A stretch of DNA of 49,958 nucleotides from Gammaproteobacteria bacterium (lineage in GTDB: Bacteria > Pseudomonadota > Gammaproteobacteria > UBA6429 > Thiohalophilaceae): NCBI GenBank assembly GCA_029881995.1, contig JAOULO010000024.1, positions 1 through 49,958 of the forward strand, read 5' to 3'. The translations under genes and the position numbers were made by a program. The notes beneath the pieces are model-generated. The model made no database searches and had not been told where the DNA came from. It worked only from the letters and a program-made list of their open reading frames with translations. The stretch's first letter is position 1; every line of letters begins with the position of its first letter. Shown here piece after piece: positions 10,726 through 20,812 of this stretch.

Positions 10726-11715
10726 TCAGGGAAGAAACGTTTTACAAGCCTGGAATACCGATTCAGGTGTTATAGCCCCCAAGCCCATTTCTGAGTGTTC
10801 TGTATCTTCAGCCCGGAGAATCCTGAACTGACTATCAGGAACATACGGCCCACAATCTCTGGGATCATGACCAGCGAACAAAGCAACCAAATTCGTACCT
10901 ACAGCAGCAGCAATATGCATTGGTCCCGTATCGGGTGAAACAAGTAGATCCATTCTTTGCAAAATGGCTTTATAGCGTTCAAAATTGAGTGGAGGTATAA
11001 ATAATTTGACCTTTTTATTACTTAGCCTGACAATTTTCTCACCCAATCCCCGATCTTCAGGCACCAGGTCCATAATGATGGATATTTTCTTATTATTTTG
11101 TGCCGCATAATCCGATATCATTATTGCAAGGTTGGCAAAATGCTCAGCTGGCCAGCCTTTCTGATTACGTGTACTTCTATTACGAAATGACAGTTTACGT
11201 AGTGCACTGAAACTGGGATGAAAACCAACCACATAATTACTTTCACTTATTTCCTGTTCTAATAGCTGTTGACGTGCGAGACTTTTGCCTTCTTCCTTTA
11301 CCGGCAAATAAAGCCATCTATCCTGTGATTCACTTTTATCACTAACAACTCGCAAACATCTTTGAGCATAATTTGTAACTGTTTTAGCCTGGGTTATCTG
11401 ACTGATTTTTGTCCTTTGTTCTGACAAAATTTTTAAAAATCCTGGATTCAATTCAAAGCAAAATATTTCATCATAGGCAATTTTATTAGTTTCTTTTTTG
11501 ACCCTTGCTTTTTCAATTAATCCTTTTACACCCTTGCGATTATAGATAATGACTTTAGTCAGTCTGTCATCAAAGTTTTTAAGTACCCGTTTACCGTCTG
11601 GGCTAGTCAGCACATGTAGCTCTGCATCTGCCCATTTATCGAGAATCAACTTTAAGGCTGCTGTAATCATTACGATGTCACCTGTTCTGCCAACCCGTAT
11701 TGCCAGAATCTTCAT
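10726..11715 (-). CDS. GT9 heptosyltransferase-family protein
   Basis: 329 residues with the GT9 signature at both ends: MKILAIRVGRTGDIVMITAAL at the start and DLLVSPDTGPMHIAAAVGTNLVALFAGHDPRDCGPY near the end. GT9 enzymes move heptose or related sugars from ADP-activated donors to the LPS core on the cytoplasmic side of the inner membrane. It is last of a three-gene minus-strand run (13864 to 10726) with 9-nt and 16-nt gaps, so they are probably one transcript. The acceptor cannot be told from sequence. Confidence 0.82.
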   Translation of the reverse strand: MKILAIRVGRTGDIVMITAALKLILDKWADAELHVLTSPDGKRVLKNFDDRLTKVIIYNRKGVKGLIEKARVKKETNKIAYDEIFCFELNPGFLKILSEQRTKISQITQAKTVTNYAQRCLRVVSDKSESQDRWLYLPVKEEGKSLARQQLLEQEISESNYVVGFHPSFSALRKLSFRNRSTRNQKGWPAEHFANLAIMISDYAAQNNKKISIIMDLVPEDRGLGEKIVRLSNKKVKLFIPPLNFERYKAILQRMDLLVSPDTGPMHIAAAVGTNLVALFAGHDPRDCGPYVPDSQFRILRAEDTEHSEMGLGAITPESVFQACKTFLP

Positions 11716-11724
11716 CTACACTAT

Positions 11725-12747
11725 CTACCTTGGTTGAAGAGACTTTTTGACTGCTTCGAATACACTGTGTGACTCCGGAATAGAACCATCATAGTTAACA
11801 ACAATTGAATGAGGTCCAAACCGTGGCCAGTAGCGAAATGGCATACTTGTATTTTTCGGTGCAGTAAAAAATATTCCAACACTTGGTACCCCAGCAGCGA
11901 TAGCAAGGTGCCGTATACCAGTATCATTGGAGATAACAAGACTGGCACCTTTAATTAATGCAATTGTTTCATCAAGAGAATCAATATTCAAACCACTTAC
12001 ATTTTTATTATGTTCATTATTTTTTAAAATATCATTGATTGATTCCCAATCCCCTATCCCCTTTAGCACATAATGATTAAATTCTGGAAATTTTTCGGAC
12101 GCATTATCAACTAGCTCTGAAAAATTTTCCATTGGCCAACATCTCAATGGAGTTGATGCACTTGTAAAATATACTACATATGGTTTCTGCTCTTTTCTAA
12201 CATCTCCTGGTAAGTCAAACGGCGGTGGATAAGAAGTAACAAACCCAAAGATATTTAACATATTAAACATACAATCTGTTTCAAATATAAAGTCCGAGCG
12301 GAATACAGCAACATCATAAAACAGTTTTCTTTGCATCCTGTGATAGGGGAAACCGACACGTAAAGTCGAACGGTTTAGCAGACAGAGATAAAATGATCTA
12401 TGTGTTGCGGCTAGATCGAAGATGATGTCCTGCTTACCAAGCTCCTTTGCCTTACGAATTTGTTCTCGCTTGGAAACTTTCTTTTTATCTTTACCATATG
12501 CAACATGTACTGTATCTACAAGGTCTTCTGGTATGCCTCGCATATAGTTTGTCACTACACTCAAGGTAATATGAGAATTTGGAAAACATTTACGCAGTTC
12601 TCTTAAAAAAGGCCGAGTTAATACCATATCACCCAGAGCTGCGTGACGAATGACAGCCACATTCTTTATTTTTTCAGGGGTTAAATCATGTACTTTTTGA
12701 TGTGCTTTTTGTGAAGCCCACGCACCATTACCAAACCAGAGTCTCAT
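11725..12747 (-). CDS. GT9 heptosyltransferase-family protein
   Basis: 340 residues. After about 30 extra N-terminal residues comes the GT9 start IKNVAVIRHAALGDMVLTRPFL. The donor-site motif LVISNDTGIRHLAIAAGVPSVGIFFT is near 275-300. It is the middle gene of the minus-strand run, 9 nt before one GT9 gene and 16 nt after the GT4 gene. The N-terminal extension differs from the other GT9 copies in the window. The sugar and acceptor are unknown. Confidence 0.8.
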   Translation of the reverse strand: MRLWFGNGAWASQKAHQKVHDLTPEKIKNVAVIRHAALGDMVLTRPFLRELRKCFPNSHITLSVVTNYMRGIPEDLVDTVHVAYGKDKKKVSKREQIRKAKELGKQDIIFDLAATHRSFYLCLLNRSTLRVGFPYHRMQRKLFYDVAVFRSDFIFETDCMFNMLNIFGFVTSYPPPFDLPGDVRKEQKPYVVYFTSASTPLRCWPMENFSELVDNASEKFPEFNHYVLKGIGDWESINDILKNNEHNKNVSGLNIDSLDETIALIKGASLVISNDTGIRHLAIAAGVPSVGIFFTAPKNTSMPFRYWPRFGPHSIVVNYDGSIPESHSVFEAVKKSLQPR

Positions 12748-12763
12748 TTTTATTAATCCAATA

Positions 12764-13864
12764 TTAAATTTCTGTCAGAATATTTGTTAATTTTTCGAAG
12801 TGATTACGTTCAGAGAATTGAGTATTTGCAAACTGTTGCCCTGCTCTTGCCAGTTTTGATTGTAACCCCGTGTCTTCTACCAGTTTTCTGATACAGGCAG
12901 CCAGTTCATCTGCGTTACCAGGTTCAAATAATAAGCCTGTTTTACCATGTTCGATAATCTCAGGAACGCCACCTGCATTTGTGCCTATGACCGCAACACC
13001 GCATTTCATTCCTTCTACCAGGACAAGACCAAAGGTTTCCGCATAAGTTGTTAGAACGATAATATCAAAACAGTTGTAGATGGATACCGGATTCTCTACA
13101 AATCCAAGATAATGGACATGCGGTGTCAGACCCCATTCTTCCAGTTTAGTGCATACTCCATCATAGTATGCCTGATCCATAATATGTCCCAGAAGAGCGA
13201 CTTCAACCTGCAGGTTCTGTTGTGCAAGCATATGTACAGCTTCCATTAAAATATGTTGACCTTTCCCGTGCTCAATTCGACCTGGCAGGAGGATTTTAAC
13301 AGCATTACCGGAAATTCCATGTTTTTTCAGAAAGTCATGACATTGTTCTTCATCTGATGGCTGAAAATCTTTCACGCCATGATACAGAAGGTGAATTTTA
13401 TTGAGATCTACAGGCAAGAATCTTTCCGCCTCCAATTTTAGTTGTCTGGTGATGACCAAGTAGGCATCAATATTCTTGTAAATAAATCTATGATAGACAT
13501 CCCGTTTGTGCCTGGTCAGAGCCATATGGCGTATAAATACCAGTTTTGGTTTAGATTTTGAGAAATTTCTCGCCAGAACAGCAAGAATCAGATCATTATT
13601 CCAGTGGACATGTAAAATTTCACAATAGTATTTATCGATCAATCCGGCCAGTTTTATGGCTGACAAGCACGGAAATACTTTGAATTTTGGCGTAAGATAT
13701 TGGACTGTTAAATCGCTATCCTCGGCACGTTGGCTGATCATGCTGCCAATCTTGGAAACAAATAGAACATCATGCCCCTCTTGCTGAAATTTTTTGCTAA
13801 CATCCAGAGCATAAAGTTCCAGGCCACCCCAGCCTGATGATGTACATAGTTCAATAATTCTCAT
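12764..13864 (-). CDS. GT4 glycosyltransferase
   Basis: A 366-residue GT-B fold enzyme of family GT4. The N-terminal RIIELCTSSGWGGLELYALD matches the GG-x-E loop of GT4 proteins. The C-terminal half has LLPGRIEHGKGQHILMEA and the EX7E region EGMKCGVAVIGTNAGGVPE, which binds the nucleotide-sugar donor. It probably extends the LPS core. The ATG at 13864 fits the family start. It faces a divergent GT9 gene across a 96-bp AT-rich spacer that must hold both promoters. Confidence 0.88.
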   Translation of the reverse strand: MRIIELCTSSGWGGLELYALDVSKKFQQEGHDVLFVSKIGSMISQRAEDSDLTVQYLTPKFKVFPCLSAIKLAGLIDKYYCEILHVHWNNDLILAVLARNFSKSKPKLVFIRHMALTRHKRDVYHRFIYKNIDAYLVITRQLKLEAERFLPVDLNKIHLLYHGVKDFQPSDEEQCHDFLKKHGISGNAVKILLPGRIEHGKGQHILMEAVHMLAQQNLQVEVALLGHIMDQAYYDGVCTKLEEWGLTPHVHYLGFVENPVSIYNCFDIIVLTTYAETFGLVLVEGMKCGVAVIGTNAGGVPEIIEHGKTGLLFEPGNADELAACIRKLVEDTGLQSKLARAGQQFANTQFSERNHFEKLTNILTEI

Positions 13865-13960
13865 TAATTCAACTTAATCGATTTTTGTTGGCTGAAGTAA
13901 ATATAATATACGGTACAATAATGTTTTATACTCAGTAGTATTTTATATTGAATCCAGTAA

Positions 13961-14998
13961 ATGACCAGTAAAAAATTACAGAAAATTCTCGTTGTTCGAA
14001 ATGACAAGCTGGGGGATTTTATGCTCAGTTTTCCGGCCTTCAGACTCCTGAAAAACAGCCTTCCTGATTCCACAATAGTGGCCCTGGTACCTTCTTATAC
14101 AAAGGATATGGCTGAAGCCTGTGAATGGATTGATGAAATTATCATCGATGAATGGCAAAACTCTGGCTTTTTTAGCAATTTCAAACTTTCTCAAGACTTC
14201 AGAAAGTTTCAATTTGATGCCATTATTAGCCTTTACTCGACCACAAGGGTCGGGGTTAGTGCTTTGTTAGCTCGCATTCCCTATCGTTTGGCCCCCGCCA
14301 CTAAACTAGCTCAAATTTTTTATAATCATCGCCTGGTCCAAAGGCGCTCACGTTCAGAAAAACCTGAATATGCTTATAACAGTGACTTAATTAAGTATTT
14401 ATGCAAAGACAATGATATTCCAATTCAAAACTCAATGGATCCACCTTATTTGCAGTTTGACTTACTTCTGGTAGAAAAAACTCGAAATAAATTCTGCAAT
14501 ACTTATGGAATATCCGAAGATTCTTTCCTTATTTTCATACATGCGGGCAGTGGTGGCTCAGCAAGAAATTTATCGGCCAATCAATATGCAAGTCTGGCAA
14601 GCAAGTTAACCTGTCAAAAACCGTATACCATTGTTCTTAGCGCTGGACCTGGGGAATATGAGAATGCCCACCAGATTGCTAAACAGTTAATTAATATTCC
14701 ACATATTGTTTATGAATCACGCCAAGGCCTTAAACAGTTTGCCCAACACATTCAATTTGCAGATCTATTTATCGGTGGCTCGACTGGACCAGTACATGTT
14801 GCCGGTGCCCTGGATCGCCCGACAGTGGCATTCTATCCACGTAGACAATCTGCCACCGCCTTACGTTGGCAGACACTCAATCATGAGGATAACCGTCAAG
14901 CGTTCTCACCTCCCCTTGATGCTGACGAAGAGGATATGAGTAAAATTGATATTGAAAAAATTGCAGAGGAGATTAGTAGAAAGTTTCTAAGTCACTGA
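13961..14998 (+). CDS. GT9 heptosyltransferase-family protein
   Basis: 345 residues with GT9 motifs: KILVVRNDKLGDFMLSFPAFR at residues 8-28, FIHAGSGGSARNL in the middle, and DLFIGGSTGPVHVAGALDRPTVAFYP at the C-terminal donor site. The middle donor-site residue pattern (GGSTGP) differs from the SPDAGP or SNDTGI of the other copies, which suggests a different sugar or acceptor. It is flanked by minus-strand genes on both sides and its 3' end overlaps the GT2 gene by 7 nt. Confidence 0.8.
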   Translation: MTSKKLQKILVVRNDKLGDFMLSFPAFRLLKNSLPDSTIVALVPSYTKDMAEACEWIDEIIIDEWQNSGFFSNFKLSQDFRKFQFDAIISLYSTTRVGVSALLARIPYRLAPATKLAQIFYNHRLVQRRSRSEKPEYAYNSDLIKYLCKDNDIPIQNSMDPPYLQFDLLLVEKTRNKFCNTYGISEDSFLIFIHAGSGGSARNLSANQYASLASKLTCQKPYTIVLSAGPGEYENAHQIAKQLINIPHIVYESRQGLKQFAQHIQFADLFIGGSTGPVHVAGALDRPTVAFYPRRQSATALRWQTLNHEDNRQAFSPPLDADEEDMSKIDIEKIAEEISRKFLSH

Positions 14999-15756
14999 TG
15001 CCGGTCATTTAGTTTGACCCATAAATCTGCATACTTCACAAAGGTTGAATGGGCAGATAATATCGCAAGTAACAGCCCCTGCTTACCATCGAGAAAACCC
15101 AGACGAAAAATATACATTCGTAAAAAACAGGCAAGGCCATGCCAGAAGCCCTGAAATAATGAACTTCTCTTACCTTTTTCCAGTCGTTGTTCAGCCCAGG
15201 CAGCAGCATACCCTGCTGATTTAACCAGATAGTGTTCAAGATTCCGATAGGTGTAATGTAACAGATCGCCTTTTAATTTTATGACCGTCATTTCTTCACC
15301 GAAGTGAAGTTTTTCATGAACTTTTTCATTACCGTAATTGGCTTTATCTTTAGGATAAAGTCTGACTACATAATCAGGATACCAACCGCCGTGCTTGATA
15401 AATCGACCAAAAACCCAGGATAGTCGGGGAAGAGCATAGACTTTAGAATTATCATTATTTTGCACTACATCTTGAATTGATTGCCTGAGTTCTTTTGTAA
15501 TATGCTCATCTGCATCAATCATTAGTATCCAGTCACTCGACACATAATTCTGAGCTCGTTGCCTTTGTATACCGTAGCCTTGCCAATCTGACTCCTGATA
15601 TACATTAGACGTATATTTTTTTGCAATATTTACAGTATTGTCTGTACTACCAGCATCTACAACTACAACTTCATCAACCCACGATAAAGTATCAAGACAT
15701 GCGGCCAATGTTATTTCTTCATTCTTAACAATAATGACCCCTGTAATAGTTGCCAT
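14992..15756 (-). CDS. GT2 glycosyltransferase, LPS core type (WaaE/KdtX-like)
   Basis: A 254-residue GT-A fold enzyme. It starts ITGVIIVKNEEITLAACL and continues VDEVVVVDAGSTDNT, then the DXD-like WILMIDADEHI. This matches the WaaE/KdtX group that adds a beta-linked glucose to inner-core heptose; the match is by general pattern. A Trp-rich tail (GFWHGLACFLRMYIFRLGFLDG) is a shared trait of the group. It starts 2 nt after the O-antigen-ligase-like gene ends, so the two are probably one transcript. Confidence 0.85.
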   Translation of the reverse strand: MATITGVIIVKNEEITLAACLDTLSWVDEVVVVDAGSTDNTVNIAKKYTSNVYQESDWQGYGIQRQRAQNYVSSDWILMIDADEHITKELRQSIQDVVQNNDNSKVYALPRLSWVFGRFIKHGGWYPDYVVRLYPKDKANYGNEKVHEKLHFGEEMTVIKLKGDLLHYTYRNLEHYLVKSAGYAAAWAEQRLEKGKRSSLFQGFWHGLACFLRMYIFRLGFLDGKQGLLLAILSAHSTFVKYADLWVKLNDRHQ

Positions 15757-15758
15757 AA

Positions 15759-17045
15759 TTATTCCTGTTTATCTATATTTGTAGTTAATATATCTGAAAA
15801 TAAAACAGCCAAAAACACAATATATAATGATGAGAAATTTCCTTTTGTAAAAGTAGATGCTTCTGTGAGAGAGAAAATCAAGAAACTTAAAATAAATAAA
15901 ATTCCTGTAAAAGCATGCCTATTCCCCTGTGCATATGATGAAATAAAGTAACTTAATGGAAGAATTGTAATCCACAAAAAAACAATCACTCCAAATATCC
16001 CTCGAGAAATCAACATTTCACTATAAACATTGTGAGGATGACTGTGCATGCCTATCCCAGGGTGAACTAATTTTTTATCAATATATTTCTTTACAGCTTC
16101 AGAGTAATTTCCCAATCCAACACCAAAGATTGCAGAATCATTAAAAAAGTATTTGGTCGCTCTCCACATCTCAAGTCTTAATTGTACACTTCCTAGTGGT
16201 TCATTAACTGCCCCAGAATTTTCCATTTTGGAGTATTGAGAAATTTCATCCTTTACAATATCTACCCTTTTTGATATCGGCTCAACAAAAACAACAGAAA
16301 ACGAAATTAATAATGACAAAACAACAAAGACAACTACCCTTAATAGACCATCGAACACAAAATATATCAGGAAAGAAAAAAGTATCAATGACGCTAAAAT
16401 AGCAATTCTTGCCGACGATTCCTCAGTAATTAACAATGTAATACATAACATAGCAATTATCAGAAAAATAGAACCTCGCGTCCTTTGATTTGACTCCAAA
16501 TCAGAAATACAAATTACGGCAAATAATAATATAACCGGGCCAACTAATAGTGGACTATATGCGCCCATATACCGGTAACCATCAGCATGATAAACACCGC
16601 CACCATCTATAGACAAATACATCAATACATCAACACCTGCAACAAAAACTGCCAGCATCGATCCCATAAATAAATATCGCTTTGATTGAGGCAAATTCCT
16701 GACAACAAGATATATAGGAATAAAAAAAAGATAACGAATTTCTATACCTAGGTGTTTGGTTTGTTGATACTCCCATCCATTAACTAGAGCAGTAATTACA
16801 AATACGCCAAAATACGCAGCAAAGCCCCATAATAACACCCGTTCTTCTTTCGACAATTTTCGGCCATTTTTAATATGATATTTATATAAGTACAGGGAAG
16901 ATAAGCCTAATAGCACAAAATTACTGCTAATCCAGTGTCTCATTGTGACACCAAAGATCGGAAAAAGAAAAAGAATCAAATAAATAAAATTTTCACTTGT
17001 TAATTTTGACATTAACACATCACGATTTAGAGATGATAATTGCAT
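15759..17045 (-). CDS. O-antigen ligase family membrane protein (WaaL/Wzy_C)
   Basis: About 428 residues with ten or more hydrophobic segments and one large periplasmic loop. The loop carries GIGMHSHPHNVYSEMLISRGI, the conserved His-containing Wzy_C motif, followed by hydrophobic helices. WaaL moves finished O-chains from undecaprenyl pyrophosphate onto lipid A-core in the periplasm. Wzy polymerases look similar, so ligase is favoured by the core-locus setting only. The ATG at 17045 shares a base with the waaF stop (TGATG), which suggests translational coupling; a GTG at 17048 is possible. It is one of the most AT-rich genes of the window. Confidence 0.8.
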   Translation of the reverse strand: MQLSSLNRDVLMSKLTSENFIYLILFLFPIFGVTMRHWISSNFVLLGLSSLYLYKYHIKNGRKLSKEERVLLWGFAAYFGVFVITALVNGWEYQQTKHLGIEIRYLFFIPIYLVVRNLPQSKRYLFMGSMLAVFVAGVDVLMYLSIDGGGVYHADGYRYMGAYSPLLVGPVILLFAVICISDLESNQRTRGSIFLIIAMLCITLLITEESSARIAILASLILFSFLIYFVFDGLLRVVVFVVLSLLISFSVVFVEPISKRVDIVKDEISQYSKMENSGAVNEPLGSVQLRLEMWRATKYFFNDSAIFGVGLGNYSEAVKKYIDKKLVHPGIGMHSHPHNVYSEMLISRGIFGVIVFLWITILPLSYFISSYAQGNRHAFTGILFILSFLIFSLTEASTFTKGNFSSLYIVFLAVLFSDILTTNIDKQE

Positions 17046-18049
17046 CACAGGCTTTTAACCACTTCTTCAACAGAGATATTTTCTAAACAGTCAGTATGTC
17101 CGAAAGGACAAACTCGTTTAAAACATGGACTACAATTTAATGAATGATAAATTATACTAGCCCTTTTTGATAAAGGAGGTGTATATGATGGGGTTGATGA
17201 GCCGTAAATGGCCACAATCTTCCTTCCAGTCGCACAGGCAACATGCATCAATCCAGAATCATTTGTTACCACATTTTTTGAATATGCAATAATATCAATT
17301 GCTTCAACCAAACTAGTCTCTCCACACAAGTTAAATATTTTATCAGGTTGTATTTTTTTTATTTCCTCGCCAAGTGGATGTTCTTTTTGCGATCCAATAA
17401 CACACACCTGATAATTGTTTTTTGTTAATAATTCTGAAAGTTTAGCAAATTTCTCAATTGGCCATTGTTTAGCTGGGCCATATTCTGCGCCGGGTGAAAA
17501 ACATACAACTGGATGTGTTGATGATATTTTAAACTTTTCAATTAGCTTTTGTTGGTTTTCACTATCAATAATTAATCTTGGATACGGTACTTGCATGTCT
17601 TTTTTTGCTTCTCCTTGCAAACCAAGGGCAACATACCGTTGTACCGTCTGTTTTAAAATTGTTTTATCGAGTTTTCGAATATCATTAATTAGCCCATAAC
17701 GCATTTCACCACGATACCCAGTTCGAACTGGGACGCCGGAAAAAAAAGGAATTAGCGCAGATTTAAATGAACGAGGAAGTATAATGGCGCGGGTATAGTT
17801 GTTTTTTCTTAATCCAAGGCCAATTTTTAAACGCTTGATAAAACCGAATTTCCCATGACCAACAGGGACTTCAATCCCCTGATTAACTTCAGGCATTCTT
17901 TCTAAAAGCGGTAATGACCAGGTGGGAGCCAGAACATCAATCTCAGATTCTGGATAAACGGATTTCAGGGTCATAAACAGGCTCTGGGCCATGACCATGT
18001 CACCAACCCAGGCTGGACCTACAATAAGTATTTTTTCCTTGGCAAGTAT
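17045..18049 (-). CDS. waaF: Lipopolysaccharide heptosyltransferase II (WaaF), non-canonical start codon
   Basis: GT9 enzyme adding the second heptose. Family features are strong: GPAWVGDMVMAQSLF at the N-terminus, SGVPVRTGYRGEMRYGLIND, NDSGLMHVACATGRKIVAIYGSSTP, and the Cys-rich tail CSPCFKRVCPFGHTDC. The frame is open back to a TAA, but no ATG, GTG or TTG precedes the conserved GPAWVGD segment. The first ordinary starts (ATG 17992, ATA-free GTG none; ATG at 17998) would delete it. I place the start at ATA 18049-18047, because GAGGA lies 7 nt before it, giving 334 residues. ATT at about 18028, with AAGGA 10 nt upstream, is an alternative. It follows hldD by 35 nt. Function is secure; the start is an inference. 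Confidence 0.88.
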   Translation of the reverse strand: MLAKEKILIVGPAWVGDMVMAQSLFMTLKSVYPESEIDVLAPTWSLPLLERMPEVNQGIEVPVGHGKFGFIKRLKIGLGLRKNNYTRAIILPRSFKSALIPFFSGVPVRTGYRGEMRYGLINDIRKLDKTILKQTVQRYVALGLQGEAKKDMQVPYPRLIIDSENQQKLIEKFKISSTHPVVCFSPGAEYGPAKQWPIEKFAKLSELLTKNNYQVCVIGSQKEHPLGEEIKKIQPDKIFNLCGETSLVEAIDIIAYSKNVVTNDSGLMHVACATGRKIVAIYGSSTPSYTPPLSKRASIIYHSLNCSPCFKRVCPFGHTDCLENISVEEVVKSL

Positions 18050-18084
18050 GGAGTTTTCCTCTTCTTCTAATTCTTATTCGTTAA

Positions 18085-19029
18085 TTATTTGTTAAGCCAG
18101 GCCATATACTCCGTTACACCTTCTTCGACTGACTTAAAGGGGGCATCATAGCCAGCTTCTCTTAGGGCAGTAATATCAGCCTCTGTGAAACTCTGGTATC
18201 GACCCTTGAGATGATCTGGAAAGGGAATATATTCAATATTGCCTTTCTTATGGTAAGCAACAACCGCATCAGCAACTTCCTTGAAAGTCTGACTACGCCC
18301 TGTCCCCAGGTTAAAGATACCTGACTTATCTGGGTTATCAAGAAACCACAGGTTAACATTGACTGCATCGCCGACATAAACAAAATCACGTCGTTGCTCA
18401 CCATTGCCATAACCATCACAACCTTCAAAGAGTTTGGCCTTGCCATTTTCAAGAATCTGGTTGTTTACGTGAAAAGCAACGCTTGACATGCTTCCCTTGT
18501 GTTGCTCACGTGGACCATAGACATTGAAGTAACGAAATCCGACTACCTGACTTTTAAATTCAGAACGGTGACGACGGACATACTGGTCAAATAGAAATTT
18601 TGAATAGGCATACATGTTCAGTGGCTCTTCAAACTCTCTGCTTTCCTTAAACACCGAACCACCACCATAAACAGAAGCGGATGAAGCATACAAATAGGAA
18701 ATTTTACGGTCTAAACAATAATGCAGTAATGACTTGGTATAGTCATAGTTATTTTTCATCATGAATTTACCGTCCCACTCGGTGGTAGCGGAACAGGCCC
18801 CTTCATGGAAAATGGCCTCTACTTTGCTGGCAAAGGATTCACCATTGTTCACCCTTTCGATAAACTCTTCCTTGTCCATGTAATCAGCAATTTCACAGTC
18901 AGCGATATTCTTGAACTTGGTCCCGTTTTTCAGGTTATCCACCACCAGGACATCCGTCTCACCCCGTTCATTAAGTGCCTTAACGATATTACTACCGATA
19001 AAACCTGCGCCACCTGTGACAATAATCAT
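18085..19029 (-). CDS. hldD: ADP-L-glycero-D-manno-heptose 6-epimerase HldD
   Basis: A 314-residue short-chain dehydrogenase/epimerase. It converts ADP-D-glycero-beta-D-manno-heptose to the L-glycero form used by the heptosyltransferases. The NADP-binding [15 protein letters not shown] is at residues 5-19. The catalytic [12 protein letters not shown] gives the Tyr-X3-Lys pair, and [10 protein letters not shown] precedes it. Length and motifs match the family. It lies 28 nt downstream of hldE on the same strand, so donor synthesis genes and waaF form one run. Confidence 0.97.
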   Translation of the reverse strand: MIIVTGGAGFIGSNIVKALNERGETDVLVVDNLKNGTKFKNIADCEIADYMDKEEFIERVNNGESFASKVEAIFHEGACSATTEWDGKFMMKNNYDYTKSLLHYCLDRKISYLYASSASVYGGGSVFKESREFEEPLNMYAYSKFLFDQYVRRHRSEFKSQVVGFRYFNVYGPREQHKGSMSSVAFHVNNQILENGKAKLFEGCDGYGNGEQRRDFVYVGDAVNVNLWFLDNPDKSGIFNLGTGRSQTFKEVADAVVAYHKKGNIEYIPFPDHLKGRYQSFTEADITALREAGYDAPFKSVEEGVTEYMAWLNK

Positions 19030-19057
19030 TTAACTCTTTACCTTTCTTAAAATAATT

Positions 19058-20482
19058 TTATTTAGCCAGAATGTTCTGAATAATATCTGTCGTGGAATGT
19101 CCATCGACATAATCCAGCACCTTCACTTCGCCGCCTCTGTCCATAACACACTGACCACCGGCAATATCTTCAGGCCGATAATCTCCACCTTTAACCAGAA
19201 CATCCGGTCCGGCTTCACAAATGAGTCGCTCCGGAGTGTCTTCTGTAAAAGACACAACCCAGTCCACACACTCCAGTGCCGCCAGCAAGGCCATACGTTG
19301 CTCGACACTGTTAATTGGACGACTTGGTCCCTTCAAGCGTTTTACTGAGGCATCATCATTCACGGCAATCACCAGACGATCACCTAATTTTTTGGCCTGT
19401 TGCAGGTAGGTGACATGGCCGGGATGCAGGATATCAAAACAACCATTGGTCATGACCACTTTCTCACCATGGGCCTGGGCCTCTTTCACCAGTTGCGCCA
19501 GTTGTTCATCATCAACCACACCACGCTCGACATATTGTTCTGCCCGGATGGCAGCTTTCAGCTCACTCACGGTGGTGGTTGCCGTACCCAGCTTGCTAAC
19601 CACGACACCTGCTGCCAGGTTCGACAGTGCCATGGCATCTTCCATACTCTGCCCAGCAGCCAGTCCTGCCGCCAGAACCGAAATCACCGTATCACCAGCA
19701 CCGGTCACATCAAAAACTTCTCTTGCCCGGGTAGGTAAATGAAAAGGGGGTTTATCGGCCTGTAACAGGGTCATGCCCTTTTCACTACGGGTCACTAGTA
19801 AAGCACCCAGTTCTTTTTCCTTAATCAGGGCCTGTCCCTTACTGACCAGCTCTTCATCAGAATGGACCTTACCCACCACAGCCTCAAACTCGGCCAGGTT
19901 AGGGGTAATCACGGTCACACCACGGTAAATTTCAAAGTCATTGCCCTTTGGGTCAACCAGTATGGGGATACCCGCAGCCCGGGCAGGCTGAATAAATTGC
20001 TGGATGTCTGTCAAGGTACCCTTGCCATAATCAGACAGGATCACCGCCCTGACACCAGAAAGCTGTGCCTTAAATCGATCCAGTAAGCCTGATTGATCGG
20101 TCGCACTGAAACCATCTTCAAAATCCAGGCGGATCAATTGTTGATGCCGGCTCATGACCCGCAACTTGGTAACCGTGGGTTTGTTGGAAAGTCGCTGGAA
20201 CTGACAAGTCACCCCTGCGGTTTCCATAATGGTTTCCAGGCTCTGGCAGGCCTCATCATTACCGGTCAGTCCGAGTAGAGTCGCATGGGCACCAAGTGAG
20301 GCGATATTGAGGGCGACGTTACCGGCACCACCGGGACGTTCCTCAGCATTCCCCACCAGTACCACCGGTACAGGGGCTTCGGGTGAGATTCGCGAGGTGT
20401 CACCATGCCAGTAACGGTCCAGCATGAGATCACCCAGCACTAAAATTTGGGCAGAATCAAAGTCAGGTAGTTCGGTCTTCAT
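19058..20482 (-). CDS. hldE: Bifunctional heptose 7-phosphate kinase / heptose 1-phosphate adenylyltransferase HldE
   Basis: 474 residues, the usual length for the two-domain form. Residues 1 to about 320 are a PfkB/ribokinase-fold kinase with [17 protein letters not shown] and the anion-hole motif [18 protein letters not shown]. The C-terminal part is a nucleotidyltransferase with [19 protein letters not shown] (HXGH). Together they turn heptose 7-phosphate into ADP-heptose, the donor precursor for the GT9 enzymes nearby. The start is ATG 20482; the ribosome binding site is weak. Confidence 0.97.
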   Translation of the reverse strand: MKTELPDFDSAQILVLGDLMLDRYWHGDTSRISPEAPVPVVLVGNAEERPGGAGNVALNIASLGAHATLLGLTGNDEACQSLETIMETAGVTCQFQRLSNKPTVTKLRVMSRHQQLIRLDFEDGFSATDQSGLLDRFKAQLSGVRAVILSDYGKGTLTDIQQFIQPARAAGIPILVDPKGNDFEIYRGVTVITPNLAEFEAVVGKVHSDEELVSKGQALIKEKELGALLVTRSEKGMTLLQADKPPFHLPTRAREVFDVTGAGDTVISVLAAGLAAGQSMEDAMALSNLAAGVVVSKLGTATTTVSELKAAIRAEQYVERGVVDDEQLAQLVKEAQAHGEKVVMTNGCFDILHPGHVTYLQQAKKLGDRLVIAVNDDASVKRLKGPSRPINSVEQRMALLAALECVDWVVSFTEDTPERLICEAGPDVLVKGGDYRPEDIAGGQCVMDRGGEVKVLDYVDGHSTTDIIQNILAK

Positions 20483-20568
20483 GATTTTATTATCGAATTC
20501 GCGTCGCTGTTATTCATAAACACTGCCGACGAACCAGAAAGAACAGTATTTGCTTAAATATAGCCGCT

Positions 20569-20778
20569 TTAGTCGTTCTTTAACATGAAATGAGCGCCAC
20601 AATAGGGACAAATTGCCTCACCCTTGTCTTCAATGGGCAGGTAGACCTTGGGATGTGAATTCCACAGGCTCATGTCGTCCATCGGACAATGCAGGGGCAG
20701 ATCCTTTTTTGCCACCACATAGCGTTTGGCTGCATTCGGTTCTCTGAGTTTACGGACCTTAAAATCGGCACTTTTCAC
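20569..20778 (-). CDS. Small CHCC-type zinc-finger protein
   Basis: A 69-residue protein with four likely zinc ligands in the zf-CHCC pattern: Cys in LHCPMDD, His in NSHPKVYLPI and the pair in CPYCGAHF. The family is small and often encoded next to ilvE in gammaproteobacteria. A relative is a subunit of respiratory complex I, but the bacterial role is unclear. The start is GTG 20778: AGGGGA lies 7 nt upstream, and the nearby ATG reads straight into a stop. Confidence 0.88.
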   Translation of the reverse strand: MKSADFKVRKLREPNAAKRYVVAKKDLPLHCPMDDMSLWNSHPKVYLPIEDKGEAICPYCGAHFMLKND

Positions 20779-20812
20779 AACATTTCCCCTTTATTTTATA
20801 AAGTTATTATTC

